64,000 nt of DNA, from contig OX337236.1 in NCBI GenBank assembly GCA_946965045.2, positions 1-64,000 of the forward strand. The letters are read 5' to 3'. Positions 54,481 to 64,000 of this stretch are shown here, piece after piece. Position 1 is the stretch's first letter; each line of letters opens with the position of its first letter. The DNA comes from Epithemia pelagica. Lineage: Eukaryota; Bacillariophyta; Bacillariophyceae; Surirellales; Surirellaceae. Below the pieces are notes generated by a model that was given only the letters and a program-made list of their open reading frames with translations, searched no databases and was not told where the DNA came from. The position numbers and the translations under genes were made by a program.

Positions 54481-56730
54481 ATGGCAGTGGAACATCAATG
54501 CTTCATGACGGCCATGACCTGGTGGTCCACATGGCTCTTGTTCTGCTGGAACATGAATTGGATGCTGGCACAGGCCTTTGTCGTGACTCCTTCTCCCAGT
54601 CGTTCCGTGTCGTCGTTTCGACTGGCGGCTTCTACCATGCCCACTGCCAATGGTGACACCACCTCGGCATTGTCGTCGTTTCCAGCAGCCTCTTCGTTTG
54701 CGGCTAGCACGACCGTGGCGGCCGTACCCAAGGTGGCGCAACGCTGGAAAAAGTCGACCAAGCAAGTGGCAACGCTGGGACCGGCCTCGTCCTCGTTTGA
54801 AATGATTGAAAAATTGTTTCTGGCCGGGGCCGACATGTTTCGCTTGAATTTTTCTCATGGCTCGCAAGAACAAAAAAAGGAATTGCTCATTACCATTCGA
54901 CAAGTCGAACAAAAATACTCGCATCCCATTGCCATTTTGGGAGATTTGCAGGGTCCCAAATTACGAGTAGGTACACCGACGCAGTCAGTTGTTGTTGGGA
55001 TTTGTATTGTGTGCGAATATATAATATATATATGTGTGTGTGCATTTGGACAGTGTGGGAGTATTCTCGAGTCTGCTTGTTTGTGTCTGTTCCTCTCTCC
55101 CTGTCTCTCACATACACGCTCTCCCCTACACACCATGTATCTTTTTTGTGAATGGCATGAATGACACTATAGGTGGGCGAATTTTCCAATCCCGACGGTG
55201 AAGTATTGGAAAAAGGCCAAGTCTTTCGTTTGGATTTGGATTCCAGCAAGGGCGATCAAAATCGTGTCCAATTGCCCCATCCGGAAATTATTGCCGCCTC
55301 GGAAATTGGTCATCATTTACTTGTGGATGACGGCAAGGTCAAATTGGTCGTGTCGGGCAAGGGGGAAGGATTCTTGAATTGTACCGTCCTCGTGGCCGGT
55401 CGCATCAAGGATCGCAAGGGTGTGAATACACCCGATTCCGTCTTGGAAATTAGTCCCTTGACACCCAAGGATCGGAGTGATTTGGCCTATCAAATTGAAA
55501 TTGGTGTCGATTGGATTGCCTTGTCCTTTGTACAAACCCCGGCCGATATTGATGAAATTACACGCTTGATTGATGAGATTTTGCCCGACAATCAACACCG
55601 ACCGGCCCTCATGGCCAAGATTGAAAAACCATCCTGTTTTGATGGCGACAATTTACAACGCATTGTCGAAAAATGTGATGGTATCATGGTGGCTCGTGGG
55701 GATTTGGGTGTCGAATGTCCCCCCGAAGATGTCCCCCTCTTGCAAAAGACCATTATTAACGAATGCCGCAATCAAGGCAAACCCGTCGTGGTGGCCACTC
55801 AAATGTTGGAATCCATGATTGAAAATCCGACACCGACCCGCGCCGAAGCCAGTGACGTATCGACGGCCATTTACGATGGAGCCGATGCAATCATGCTCAG
55901 TGCCGAATCGGCCGCCGGCAAGTATCCCGAAGAATCCGTCACCATGCAACAACGCATTATCAATCGCGTCGAAAGCGATCCCCATTATCGAACCTTTTTG
56001 CATACGGCCGATTTCTTTCCCAAAAAGACACCGGCCGATGCCATTATTACCGCCGCGCGACAAATTGCCAAGACCATTGAAGCCAAGGCCATTGTCACCT
56101 TTTCCTTGCGGGGTACCACCGTCCTGCGGGCCTCCCAAACACGACCCGGTGTGCCCATTCTAGCCCTGTGTCCCTTTAAGGAAACGGCCCGTCAATTGGC
56201 TCTTGTATGGTAAGATTCTTTTGTTACACACTGTCGAGCATACATCAAAATGATATACGGATGCATACTCTCACAAATTCGCGTCATGGTTCCCTTGCGT
56301 ATGATTGAATCTCGCGTCGTGTTTGCTCTATATAATAGGGGTGTTTATCCGGACCTTCCACAAGCAGGATCCTACGGCTACAGTGTGAGTGAAGAAAACA
56401 TGTTTGACTATGAGGAACCCATGATTGAAGAGGCCTCGGACGATTTTGATTTGATCCTTCGCAATGCCTGTCGCTCCGCCTTGCGAAAAGGTCTCGTCTC
56501 CGACCCTGACGACCTCTTGGTTGTCACGGCTGGCTTGCCCTTTGGAACACCCGGTGCCGCCAACATGTAAGCTCCACAAAACTCTTGTGTGGTGTATGGA
56601 TCCAAGATCACGACGTCGATCGACACTCGCTCACATGCACTTTTGCTTTCTTCCATATTGTCCTTTCAGCATTCGCATCTTGCCTGCTTCAGGACCCTCG
56701 TGTTGGGATGGTGTATGTCGTGTGGATTAA
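54481..56730 (+). CDS. Plastid-targeted pyruvate kinase
   Basis: Exons 54481-54966, 55173-56209, 56339-56566 and 56670-56730, 603 residues. Junctions restore GPKLR/VGEF, LALVW/GVYPD and GAAN/IIRIL. N-terminal signal peptide ends at A32 in LAQA-FVVTP, an ASAFAP motif with F at +1, followed by a Ser/Arg-rich transit peptide, so plastid import is expected. Catalytic landmarks: STKQVATLGPAS, RLNFSHG, GDLQGPKLR, MAKIEKPSC, GIMVARGDLGVE, ATQMLESMIENPTPTRAE and DGADAIMLSAESAAG. It makes pyruvate and ATP from phosphoenolpyruvate and ADP, feeding plastid fatty-acid and amino-acid synthesis. The last exon is only 61 bp, and its terminal residues (SCWDGVCRVD) are atypical, so the end is the least certain part. 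Confidence 0.9.
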
Positions 56731-56812
56731 GGAACCCTGTAAAACAAGACGTTACATGTTATATACCAGGTGGCTCTTTCTCGTTTCGGTTTTCCTGCAA
56801 CGTCGGTTGTTA

Positions 56813-59800
56813 CTATTTCTTCTTTTTGGATTTCCGATCGTCTTGAGCTTGTCTCAGTTTGGACCGTAGAGCGGAAGAGGCCGCAGCGTCCTTTTTGGGC
56901 TGCTTCGGAGCGGGCTTGGAAATGAGAATGCCATTCATGATCGTCTTGTAGCTTCCCTTGCCGTCAATTTGACGGCCGTGGGAGTTTTGAACCTTGTCAA
57001 TTTGCGCATCCAAAAAGGCCATATCATCCAAATCGTCCAAATCCTCCTCTGTTTGTGTCTTGCTTTTTGGCGCCGGCTTGGCCTTGGGTTTTCCACCCAG
57101 TCGATTTCCTTTGCGTTTTGGTTTGGAAGTGCTTGGTCGCACCTGTTGTGGCGTGGCTCGTTCGTTTGCGTGTTGTCGTTCCTCTCGTTGTGTCGCCAAT
57201 GGGTGGAGAGTGGCATTCATGGAAGGCGTCTCGGTGGTGTCATCCTTTGTAGATGGTAACACCGTTTCGTTCATGTTAAATGTGCCTTCCCCGTCATTAT
57301 CATCATCATTATCTTCCTGTTCGATTGACAACGCGGCAAAAGACAGTACAGTATTGGCAGACGCATCCACAGCCGATGCGGCTTCTGGGACTGGATCGTC
57401 TGCTGCCACGGTTGGAGTGATCGAGTCCACGGATTCGGAGGAAGCAGTCTGCTTGGCTGGCGGCGTGGCTTGTACTTTTTGTGGTACTTTGAGAGTAATG
57501 CGACGATCGACCTGGTCGACCCCACTGCTACTGTGCTCCAGACCCAATTCCTCTGCCGTTTCATGAATCATTCGACGATCACCACGAGATAGCTCGGTAG
57601 AAAAGACAAGTTCCTCCCCTGGTTTTCCATTGGTGGCAAAGTTCTTGACCCGTTTTACAAGGTGCTTTTGATTGTCCACAGTCAACGTTGATTGTTTTGG
57701 TACTGTCTTTGGTTCCTTTCTCTTTGTTGCTGGCCCGTCCATCATTTGGGAAAGCTCCACGGCTGCCGCAAGCAAGTCACTCGCGATTTGTCCATCGTTG
57801 TTGTTCATCCCTCCCAAGGTATCATTCATGAATTCAAGAGCAGTTCTAGACTCCCCATGTTCCTCCATCCACTCGAGCAAATTCTTGACAAAATCGCTTT
57901 GCGAGACGGTTTCCGAATCGGCAATGACACACACGTGTCGTTTCGCTCTGGTCACGGCCACATTCTATGTGGAATAGTATAGCACAGCAACATGAGCAAC
58001 AAGCATGGATGATGTGAGGTGCCTCTTGTCTATATATGGTCCCCATGATCCGGTAAAGAGTCAACCACACAGACAAACGTACCAGTCGCCGGTCATCGCG
58101 AAGAAACCCAATGCCGTCCATGCCGCCCCGAGGACTACTACGAACCAGAGAAAGGACCACGGCTTCTCGTTCCCCACCTTGAAAACCATCGACACTCCGT
58201 ATTTCCAGTTTCGGCAATTCCGCATGAAGATTGGATCGCAAGACTTCTACTTGTCCATTGTAGGGCGTAATGACGGCGATTTGTTCCATGGCCACTCCCA
58301 AGGAAACCAACCGTCGAACGTGCTGTCCCACCAGTTCCGCCTCCAGTTCATTAAAGCGAGATCCAGCGGCATTGACGGATTCATGCATCCCACATCCGGC
58401 CGTATCAATCAATAGAAGTGGATGAAATAGTCCATCATCGTCATCGTTCACACGAGGAGGATTCTCCTTGTCTTGGGAAACGAGTTGTTGCAGAGTTCGA
58501 TGCGCAACGCTTTCGTGTGGACGTAGCTGGCCATGATACAATGCCTGACTGGCCCAATCGGATATGGAATGGTGCATACGATATTGAACTTGCAACATGC
58601 GTGACACTCGTCCCTTTGGAACAACCTCGTCGTCCTTGGTATCACGGTCGTCCTCCTTATTGTCATCTCCATAGAGGTGTAAGACCCGTTCAAACATGGT
58701 TCGTCCCAATCCTTGCAAGACCGCTGGTTGATTGCATCGAATGGTGGGAGGCAATTGCTTGTGATCGCCTGCCAAAATGAGACGCTTGCCCCGTAATGCT
58801 GGAATCCAACAGGCCGCTTCCAATGCTTGTGCCGCTATTATAAAACAAGCGAGAGAGGAACGCGAGGAGAGAAAACAACAACAAAATGACACGCAAATAA
58901 CCCTTGAGTGTATCCGCCGCAACGCGCACATTCCACACCACAAAACGGTCTCAAATTCAAGACCCAACAACAAGACGAGACACACACACACATACCTTCA
59001 TCAATCACCACCAAATCAAATACACCATTCGTTGCACTCTCCTTTTCTTCCTGGTTGCCACTTCCAAGTTTGGACAAGACATGACTGGCGGCTCCGACAC
59101 ACGTGGCCAGTACCACTTGTGCTTGTTGGATCAATTCTCGGACGACTCGTTCTTCGCGTTGTCGAATTTCTCGTCGCAAGGCTCCAATTTCTCGATAGGC
59201 CACTCGCTTGTCGGATCCTTTACTGGATGGATTGGAGAGGACCTGGACAAAACTTTGGTATTCCTGTCGCACTTGATGGACAATTTCCGTCCCCTCCGCG
59301 GCATGTACCAAGGCTTCCAAGGAATAGGGGAGAATTTCCGGTTGCAAGCGTGCCGGATGACCCAGTCGGACGACTTTGATGGGAGAAGAACGACGAGCCG
59401 CTGGTTGTTGTTGGTGTCGTGGTTTGGACGACACAGTTTTAAGTGTTGGTGGTTGTTGTTCAACCTGGACCAGACGCGACAAGAGATTGTCCACGGCAAC
59501 ATTGCTGGGTGCTGCCACCAACACTTTTTGACCCTGAACATGGACTGCCTGACGAATGAGTTCGACCAAGGTTGTGGTTTTTCCTATAGAATAGTAACAG
59601 TAGAGGTATAGAGACAGAGAAATGGCAGGCACACCAAAACAAAACATAGTTGAGAGATTGACAGAAAACAGGAACAAAGCAAACAGGGCATGGAGGAAAT
59701 CTCTTGAGAGTACCGCTTTGTTCGTTGGCGTTCTCGATGCATTGTCCGTATTTCTATATAGTTCAAATGGTTTTGCTTACCTGTTCCAGGTGGACCATGA

Positions 59801-60732
59801 ATGCAACAGATGGGACGGTTGTCGGCCAAGGCGAATTGAATGGCCTTTTGTTGACTCTCATCCAAACCTGGATTAAACGGTTGCCAGGGAGAAGACGAAT
59901 GCTGCTGATGAGACGACTCGGCTACACACGGCTCTTGAATATCATTGTCACTGTTGGGAAACAAGGCACGGACGACGGGATGGTCCAAGCGTTGTTCCGC
60001 TTGCTCCAATTGCTGTAAGGCCTGTAGATACTTTTTGTGGACTTGAATGGAACGACTCGGAAGCAGCACGAGCGGTGGACCATCGGGTCTGAGGAGTTCA
60101 TGGTTATACTCGGACGTTTCCTCTGCTTGTGGTTGCGACTTTTTCTTGTTCTTCGTGTTGTGCTGTTTGGAGGAATGAACGGATGGGTCGACACCACTGC
60201 TTTTGTGGTGGGTGGTAGAGTGATTGCTGTTTCCAAACAAGGCAACCGATAGCAGCGAGTCTGTCACGAGACTCACCACACCCAACAGTGAGGAGCCGTG
60301 TGGCTGATGGTTTTTGGCGCGGAGTTCTACTTCGTCTCCTGTCGTAAAGCGATGGGCCGGTAACAGTGGCTGCTGCTGCGTTGGATTCTTTTTCTTGTTA
60401 TTCGAAGTGGACTTTGTTGTGCATCCCTCTGTTTCTGGTCCGGCTGTCGTGGTTGTCGTTTGCGTCGTTGTGGTCAGCGTCACAACGGTTCGTCCATACA
60501 ATCCCACAGAGAGTTCCGAAACTTGCAAATTGCTCAAGTAATTTTGTTGCTGTGGTTTCTGCGACGCTTGTCCCTGCTGGCGGTTCTTGTTTCGGTGGTG
60601 GCTTGGAGGACTGCTGCCATTCTCGTCGTCGTCGTCGTCGTCACCCTCCAGTTCGGCTTGCAACCACCTGCGTTGTTGGGCACAAAACTCTCGAATGCTT
60701 GTATAATGGCTACTAGTAGTAGTGTCTGTCAT
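56813..60732 (-). CDS. IGHMBP2/SMUBP2-like superfamily 1B helicase with R3H domain
   Basis: Four exons: complement(56813-57964, 58083-58834, 58996-59583, 59781-60732), 1147 residues; introns 118, 161 and 197 bp. Intron 1 cuts Walker A (GPPGTG/KTTTLVEL, about 313-320) and intron 2 cuts motif II (VVIDE/AAQALEA). LILAGDHKQLPPTI, LQVQYRMHHSIS, SVDGFQGGEREAVVLSLVRS and NVAVTRAKRH are UPF1-like motifs III-VI. LSRGDRRMIHETAEELGLEHSSSG near the C terminus is an R3H domain, the hallmark of IGHMBP2. Long Asn/Gln/Lys-rich tracts extend the N terminus; the acidic C terminus lacks an evident AN1 finger. IGHMBP2 is a 5'-3' RNA/DNA helicase linked to translation and tRNA. An upstream Met (60810) is possible. 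Confidence 0.9.
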
Positions 60733-61016
60733 GCCAATGAATGTCGGGAAAGAGGCGTAGGAGTACCACAAGAGTCGCTCTCTCTCTGTGTTTGTTCTGA
60801 CAAAACCCACAACACCTTTTTTCTTGTGGCGTCCTCATCCGTGTCATGGTCGGATAGAGCTATGTATATATGGTTGAAAGAGGGGCGGGTAGGTATATGC
60901 GCGCGTGCCTAGCATTCGCGACCAACACTGGTTTTGTCATGCACGCGCGCGCTGGCTGCAGTCACGGTCGGTCACTTGGCGTCGTCATCAGAGCTCTATT
61001 TTACAACAGCGTGACC
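60733..61016. other. Short divergent interval, IGHMBP2-like gene / kinase copy B
   Basis: 284 bp with alternating CG (GCGCGCGTGCC about 60900 and CACGCGCGCGC about 60943). It shows no obvious similarity to the sequence upstream of copy A. Confidence 0.4.
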
Positions 61017-63342
61017 ATGACGGACTGGGCGGGTAAACTCAACGACATGGGTCTATCCGTGGACCAAGTGTCGTTGATGCCAGATGAAGAGCAAGACAAG
61101 GTCGTGTCGTGGCTGGGGATCGGAAATGACGCGTTACAGCTGACAGGGTTTTTTCGTTTCCTGGCTCGAAACCAAGTGTCTTTGATGCCAGTTGAGCAGC
61201 AAGACGATGTATTGTCGCGGCTTGAGATCAGAAACGACGCGTGACAGCAAGCAGAGTTTTATCGTTTGCTTGTTCGGCAGATGCCAGAGGAGGAGCAAGA
61301 CCAGGCGATGTCTCGTCTTGGGATCGGAAACGACGCTTTGCAGCTAGTAGGGTTGATTCGTTTGCTGGTTCGGCGCCAGGCTCTTCTTTGCGCTCCTTCT
61401 ACCATGCATTGCCAGAGTCAACCAACAAATGCCGATGCAGCATCCTTCGCTCAACAACCTCCTCAAAGAAGGATCAGACAGTGAATCAGAAATGTCGGAT
61501 ATAGATAGCGAGAAAGCCCGAGATTGTATGAAGTATTGCGAGCTGCAAAGTCCCGAGGCGTTGATGAACGCTAAAGAGGGAGACTTTACGTTGGTCTCTA
61601 AAAGCAGTTTTCGATATACCGAAGAATAATCCCAGGAGGAGGCAACGACAACCGAACTTGCAGCGTTCCAACTTGTGGAGCCCGATGCTTTGAAATTGGA
61701 GGAACGAGATCTTGATGCGTATTGCAAATTCATGTCGACGCTCATTCACAGGTTTCTGTCTGCCGGCAAAGAACCCGTGTTACATCCCGTCTCTTACCAA
61801 AGCGAAGCTGACATTCGTAACCTTGTTTCACTCGCTGTTCAAGACGCCATCGACCTACTAAAATTGGAAGGCTACTTTGAAGACGACAGCCTTGTCGTCC
61901 GATTTGAACGGAGCCTGTTTAGTTGTCGAGCCGACATGTTGGTGGTACGTGGCCGAGATGACGTTGGGTTGCTTGCAATCGTGGTCCAGGAACCACCAAA
62001 GCGACAGTTGAGGATTTGTGCGAATGTCGTAGGTCATGCGTTCCATCATGCAATGGCAAGGAAAGCATTCAACGTCGGAACGGATATGGTATTGGTGACT
62101 TCGTTTGAGGAGTCGTTTCTCGGTTCCTTACGGCCAGATGATTTAGCGCACCCTGATTCCAAGAGCTAACCAGACAAAAGTGACAAAACGAAACTGGAAA
62201 TCAAGGATAGTTCAGCGATTACCCAACGGAACAGAAAGCAAACAGGAGAACACCAGGAAATTGAGGGCGAATCCGAAACGGCACATCAAGACTCGAAAGT
62301 AGCCGCGGTCCTGTTGTCGCAGTCGCAATCTCCGCCCCACATGAAGAAATCTCAACCGCTCCGAGTCTCCAACTAGCCCTCGCATTCCGAGCAACTTGGA
62401 ATCTGCTTTCGAAACGTAGAGCTTTCGCTCAATCGAGTTATAACGTTCAACTCGATTGAGCCAAAGCTCTACGTTTCGCAACAAGATTACAAGGCTCACG
62501 AGCTTGTCAAGCTTGTGTATACAGCGTTGAAGATCTCCAAGCAGGCCTACCAAAAATTTGAACAGAAAACCTACAAACTCCATCTGGGCAAAAGGTACTA
62601 TTTCTCCAGAGCACTGTCTATCTGTGGCAGTGATGGTGAGGGGCTTTGGGGTCCACTGGAGGCGACCATTGGCAACCCTAGCCATGTTCCAGTGAAGAAT
62701 CCACCTCGAGACGGAGACGGGACTGCCATCTTATCCAACGACGGGGTGTATTTTGTGATTGGAATCCTCGGCCAAGGAAGCAAATCCAACACCTTTCAGG
62801 CGCTGGATCAGTTGGGAAAACTGGTTGCGATCAAAGTCATGAACGGCGAGGACGACGACGAAACCGAAACCGCCGCTCGTCAAGAGAAGGAAAATCTAGA
62901 GAAATGCTACGCCTTTTTGGAAGGACGAGTCCAACAAATCAAAATGTGTGGTTACCATGCCGTCGTCATGCCAATGTTTGATCCCATTCCCAACGACGAT
63001 CGATCGAAGCGATTGGAGGATGTTCGAACGGCTCTCACGAATATGAAGGACAGGATCGGCAAACTGTACCATACATGGGATGCTCGATGGTGCCATGTTG
63101 GAATTTTCAAAGAAAACGGGAAAGAACATTTGGTGTTGCTTGATCTCGCTGACTTGCAAGACTTGCATGAGTGCAGTGATACTGACGACTCCGATACCGA
63201 GACAAAAAGTGAGGGCTCAACGACCAAAGAGATGATGGACCATGTCCAGAAACTATACGATAGTTTCACTCGACGATGCTCGGAACACCGTCCCACAAAC
63301 ACACCAACATTTTTCAGCGAACCCATCCCGAAAGTCGGGTAG
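61017..63342 (+). pseudogene. Repeat/PD-(D/E)xK-like/kinase protein, copy B (multiply broken)
   Basis: Co-linear with copy A from MTDWAGKLNDMG (61017) to FSEPIPKVG (63342). Damage relative to A: TGA at 61242-61244 where A has a Leu codon, a frameshift near 61440-61470 (after SFAQQ), TAA at 61627-61629, TAA at 62167-62169, and a foldback at 62410-62478 with further stops. The segment lost from A (HRFLSAGKEPVLHPVSYQSE) is intact here, so the two copies together reveal the ancestral arrangement. The kinase block from 62515 to 63342 remains open (ILGQGSKSNTF, VAIKVM, HTWDARWCHVGIF, DLADL). It lies head-to-head with copy A across 15.4 kb. Confidence 0.85.
62410..62478. repeat. Foldback inverted repeat inside kinase copy B
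   Basis: 30-bp arms 62410-62439 (CGAAACGTAGAGCTTT...) and 62449-62478, one mismatch, 9-bp loop ATAACGTTC. Copy A contains only the right arm at this place, so the left arm is an inverted duplication of neighbouring coding sequence. Confidence 0.92.
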
Positions 63343-63640
63343 TTATTCTACTCCGCCCATTGGAACATGTCGATCCGATGCTATTTGTCATGCATTTTAT
63401 GCGTGGCCAATCGTCCTAACGCTCTGTCTCTACGTATCTCCATCGAGAGAGGAGCATCGTTGCGTTTCTCAAGGATCGAATGCTATCTATACAAATCTGC
63501 TCTCTAAGCTATAGATGAATGTAGTCGAGACTCGAATCATATCCAATAGAACGATGGGAACGAGAGAATTGAGCAGATCTATAGGATACAAACTAGAATA
63601 CGATAGAGAGAGAGATGGATGGACACAAAGGCCAACAATT
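63343..63640. other. Intergenic region between convergent genes
   Basis: About 300 bp. The first 50 bp still resemble the copy A 3' flank (CATTGGAMCA...GATGCT), so the duplicated block extends slightly past the stop. A GAGAGAGAG run lies at about 63605. No gene recognised. Confidence 0.45.
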
Positions 63641-64000
63641 CTATTCCGTTCCTGCACAACACTCACAGGGTTCCCCATTTGTCGTTTCGTTGCTTTGCTT
63701 TCCGTCATGGTCCTGGGCCAACCGCAGTGTCTCTTCTTGTCGTTTTGTTTGTGGTTGTGCTGGTTGTTGCTGCATGACATGTCGAATCCAGGCCACGGTA
63801 AATTCCATGGATTGTCGTCCTTCGGGAATCCAGGCATTGAAAAACGAAAAGACATGACACATGTACTTCCAACATCCAACCGTGACGGGGACGCCTTGGT
63901 GGCGGGCCTTGTTGATCAAGGCGACCGTCATGTCAAAGACGGCTTCATGGGCCGATGTCACGACACAAAGGGGTGGCAATCCCTCCATACTGCGATGGAC
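63641..64000 (-). CDS. Alpha/beta hydrolase (HSL-like, fold-3), C-terminal part
   Basis: Partial: the frame is open to the window edge, so the 5' part lies beyond 64000. LPPLCVVTSAHEAVFDMTVAL carries the likely catalytic Asp/Glu region, and GCWKYMCHVFSFFNAWIPEG the catalytic His (CHVF), as at the end of hormone-sensitive-lipase-type esterases. MEFTVAWIRHVMQQQ is the closing helix. A Gln/Thr-rich tail with a final CECCAGTE is unusual. The nucleophile Ser motif is outside the window. The substrate, a lipid or small ester, is unknown. Confidence 0.72.
   Translation of the reverse strand, partial: VHRSMEGLPPLCVVTSAHEAVFDMTVALINKARHQGVPVTVGCWKYMCHVFSFFNAWIPEGRQSMEFTVAWIRHVMQQQPAQPQTKRQEETLRLAQDHDGKQSNETTNGEPCECCAGTE

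Overview
The window is the left end of a nuclear chromosome from a photosynthetic stramenopile, most likely a diatom (species not assigned). It opens with a true telomere (CCCTAA repeats, so the G-strand TTAGGG runs toward position 1). Two proteins carry a signal peptide followed by an ASAFAP-type cleavage motif, as expected for a plastid of secondary endosymbiotic origin. Other pointers are a CoDi-like Ty1/copia element, PSxxPS-rich extracellular linkers, an HSF-type transcription factor, and compact genes with short GT-AG introns (52 to 197 bp here).

Layout. 1-526 telomere; 527-3957 a 178-bp subtelomeric satellite of about 19 copies; 3985-8277 a 1430-residue subtelomeric RecQ/DEAH-like helicase with N-terminal C2HC fingers, transcribed toward the telomere; 8.6-13.1 kb a 5'-truncated copia retrotransposon with two in-frame stops; 13.1-17.3 kb a gene-poor transition zone full of small tandem, direct and inverted duplications.

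From 17.3 kb onward the sequence is normal gene-dense euchromatin: ubiquitin-specific protease, Sly1-type SM protein, p24 cargo receptor, an EF-hand 6TM cation channel, KLHDC4-like kelch protein, GILT thiol reductase, UPF2, a plastid-presequence-bearing aspartyl-tRNA synthetase, a JmjC/cupin oxygenase, an orphan protein, a DDX42-like helicase, an LRR membrane protein, HSF, plastid pyruvate kinase, an IGHMBP2-like helicase and the 3' part of an alpha/beta hydrolase. Exon boundaries were set by hand, using GT-AG sites that restore conserved family motifs.

Two diverged, broken copies of an unusual gene (N-terminal repeats, a PD-(D/E)xK-like domain, a divergent kinase domain) lie head-to-head about 15 kb apart (43.2-45.6 and 61.0-63.3 kb). 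Each contains a short near-perfect foldback inverted repeat, and two more foldbacks lie at 41.2-41.7 kb, so a local hairpin-forming mutational process may be active.

The strongest candidate for something undescribed is the telomere - satellite - outward-transcribed zinc-finger helicase module. It resembles the telomere-linked helicases of fungi in plan, and its read-through transcript would carry UUAGGG repeats. The gene pairs Sly1/p24, GILT/UPF2, HSF/pyruvate kinase and IGHMBP2/kinase-copy-B are divergently arranged and probably share promoter regions.
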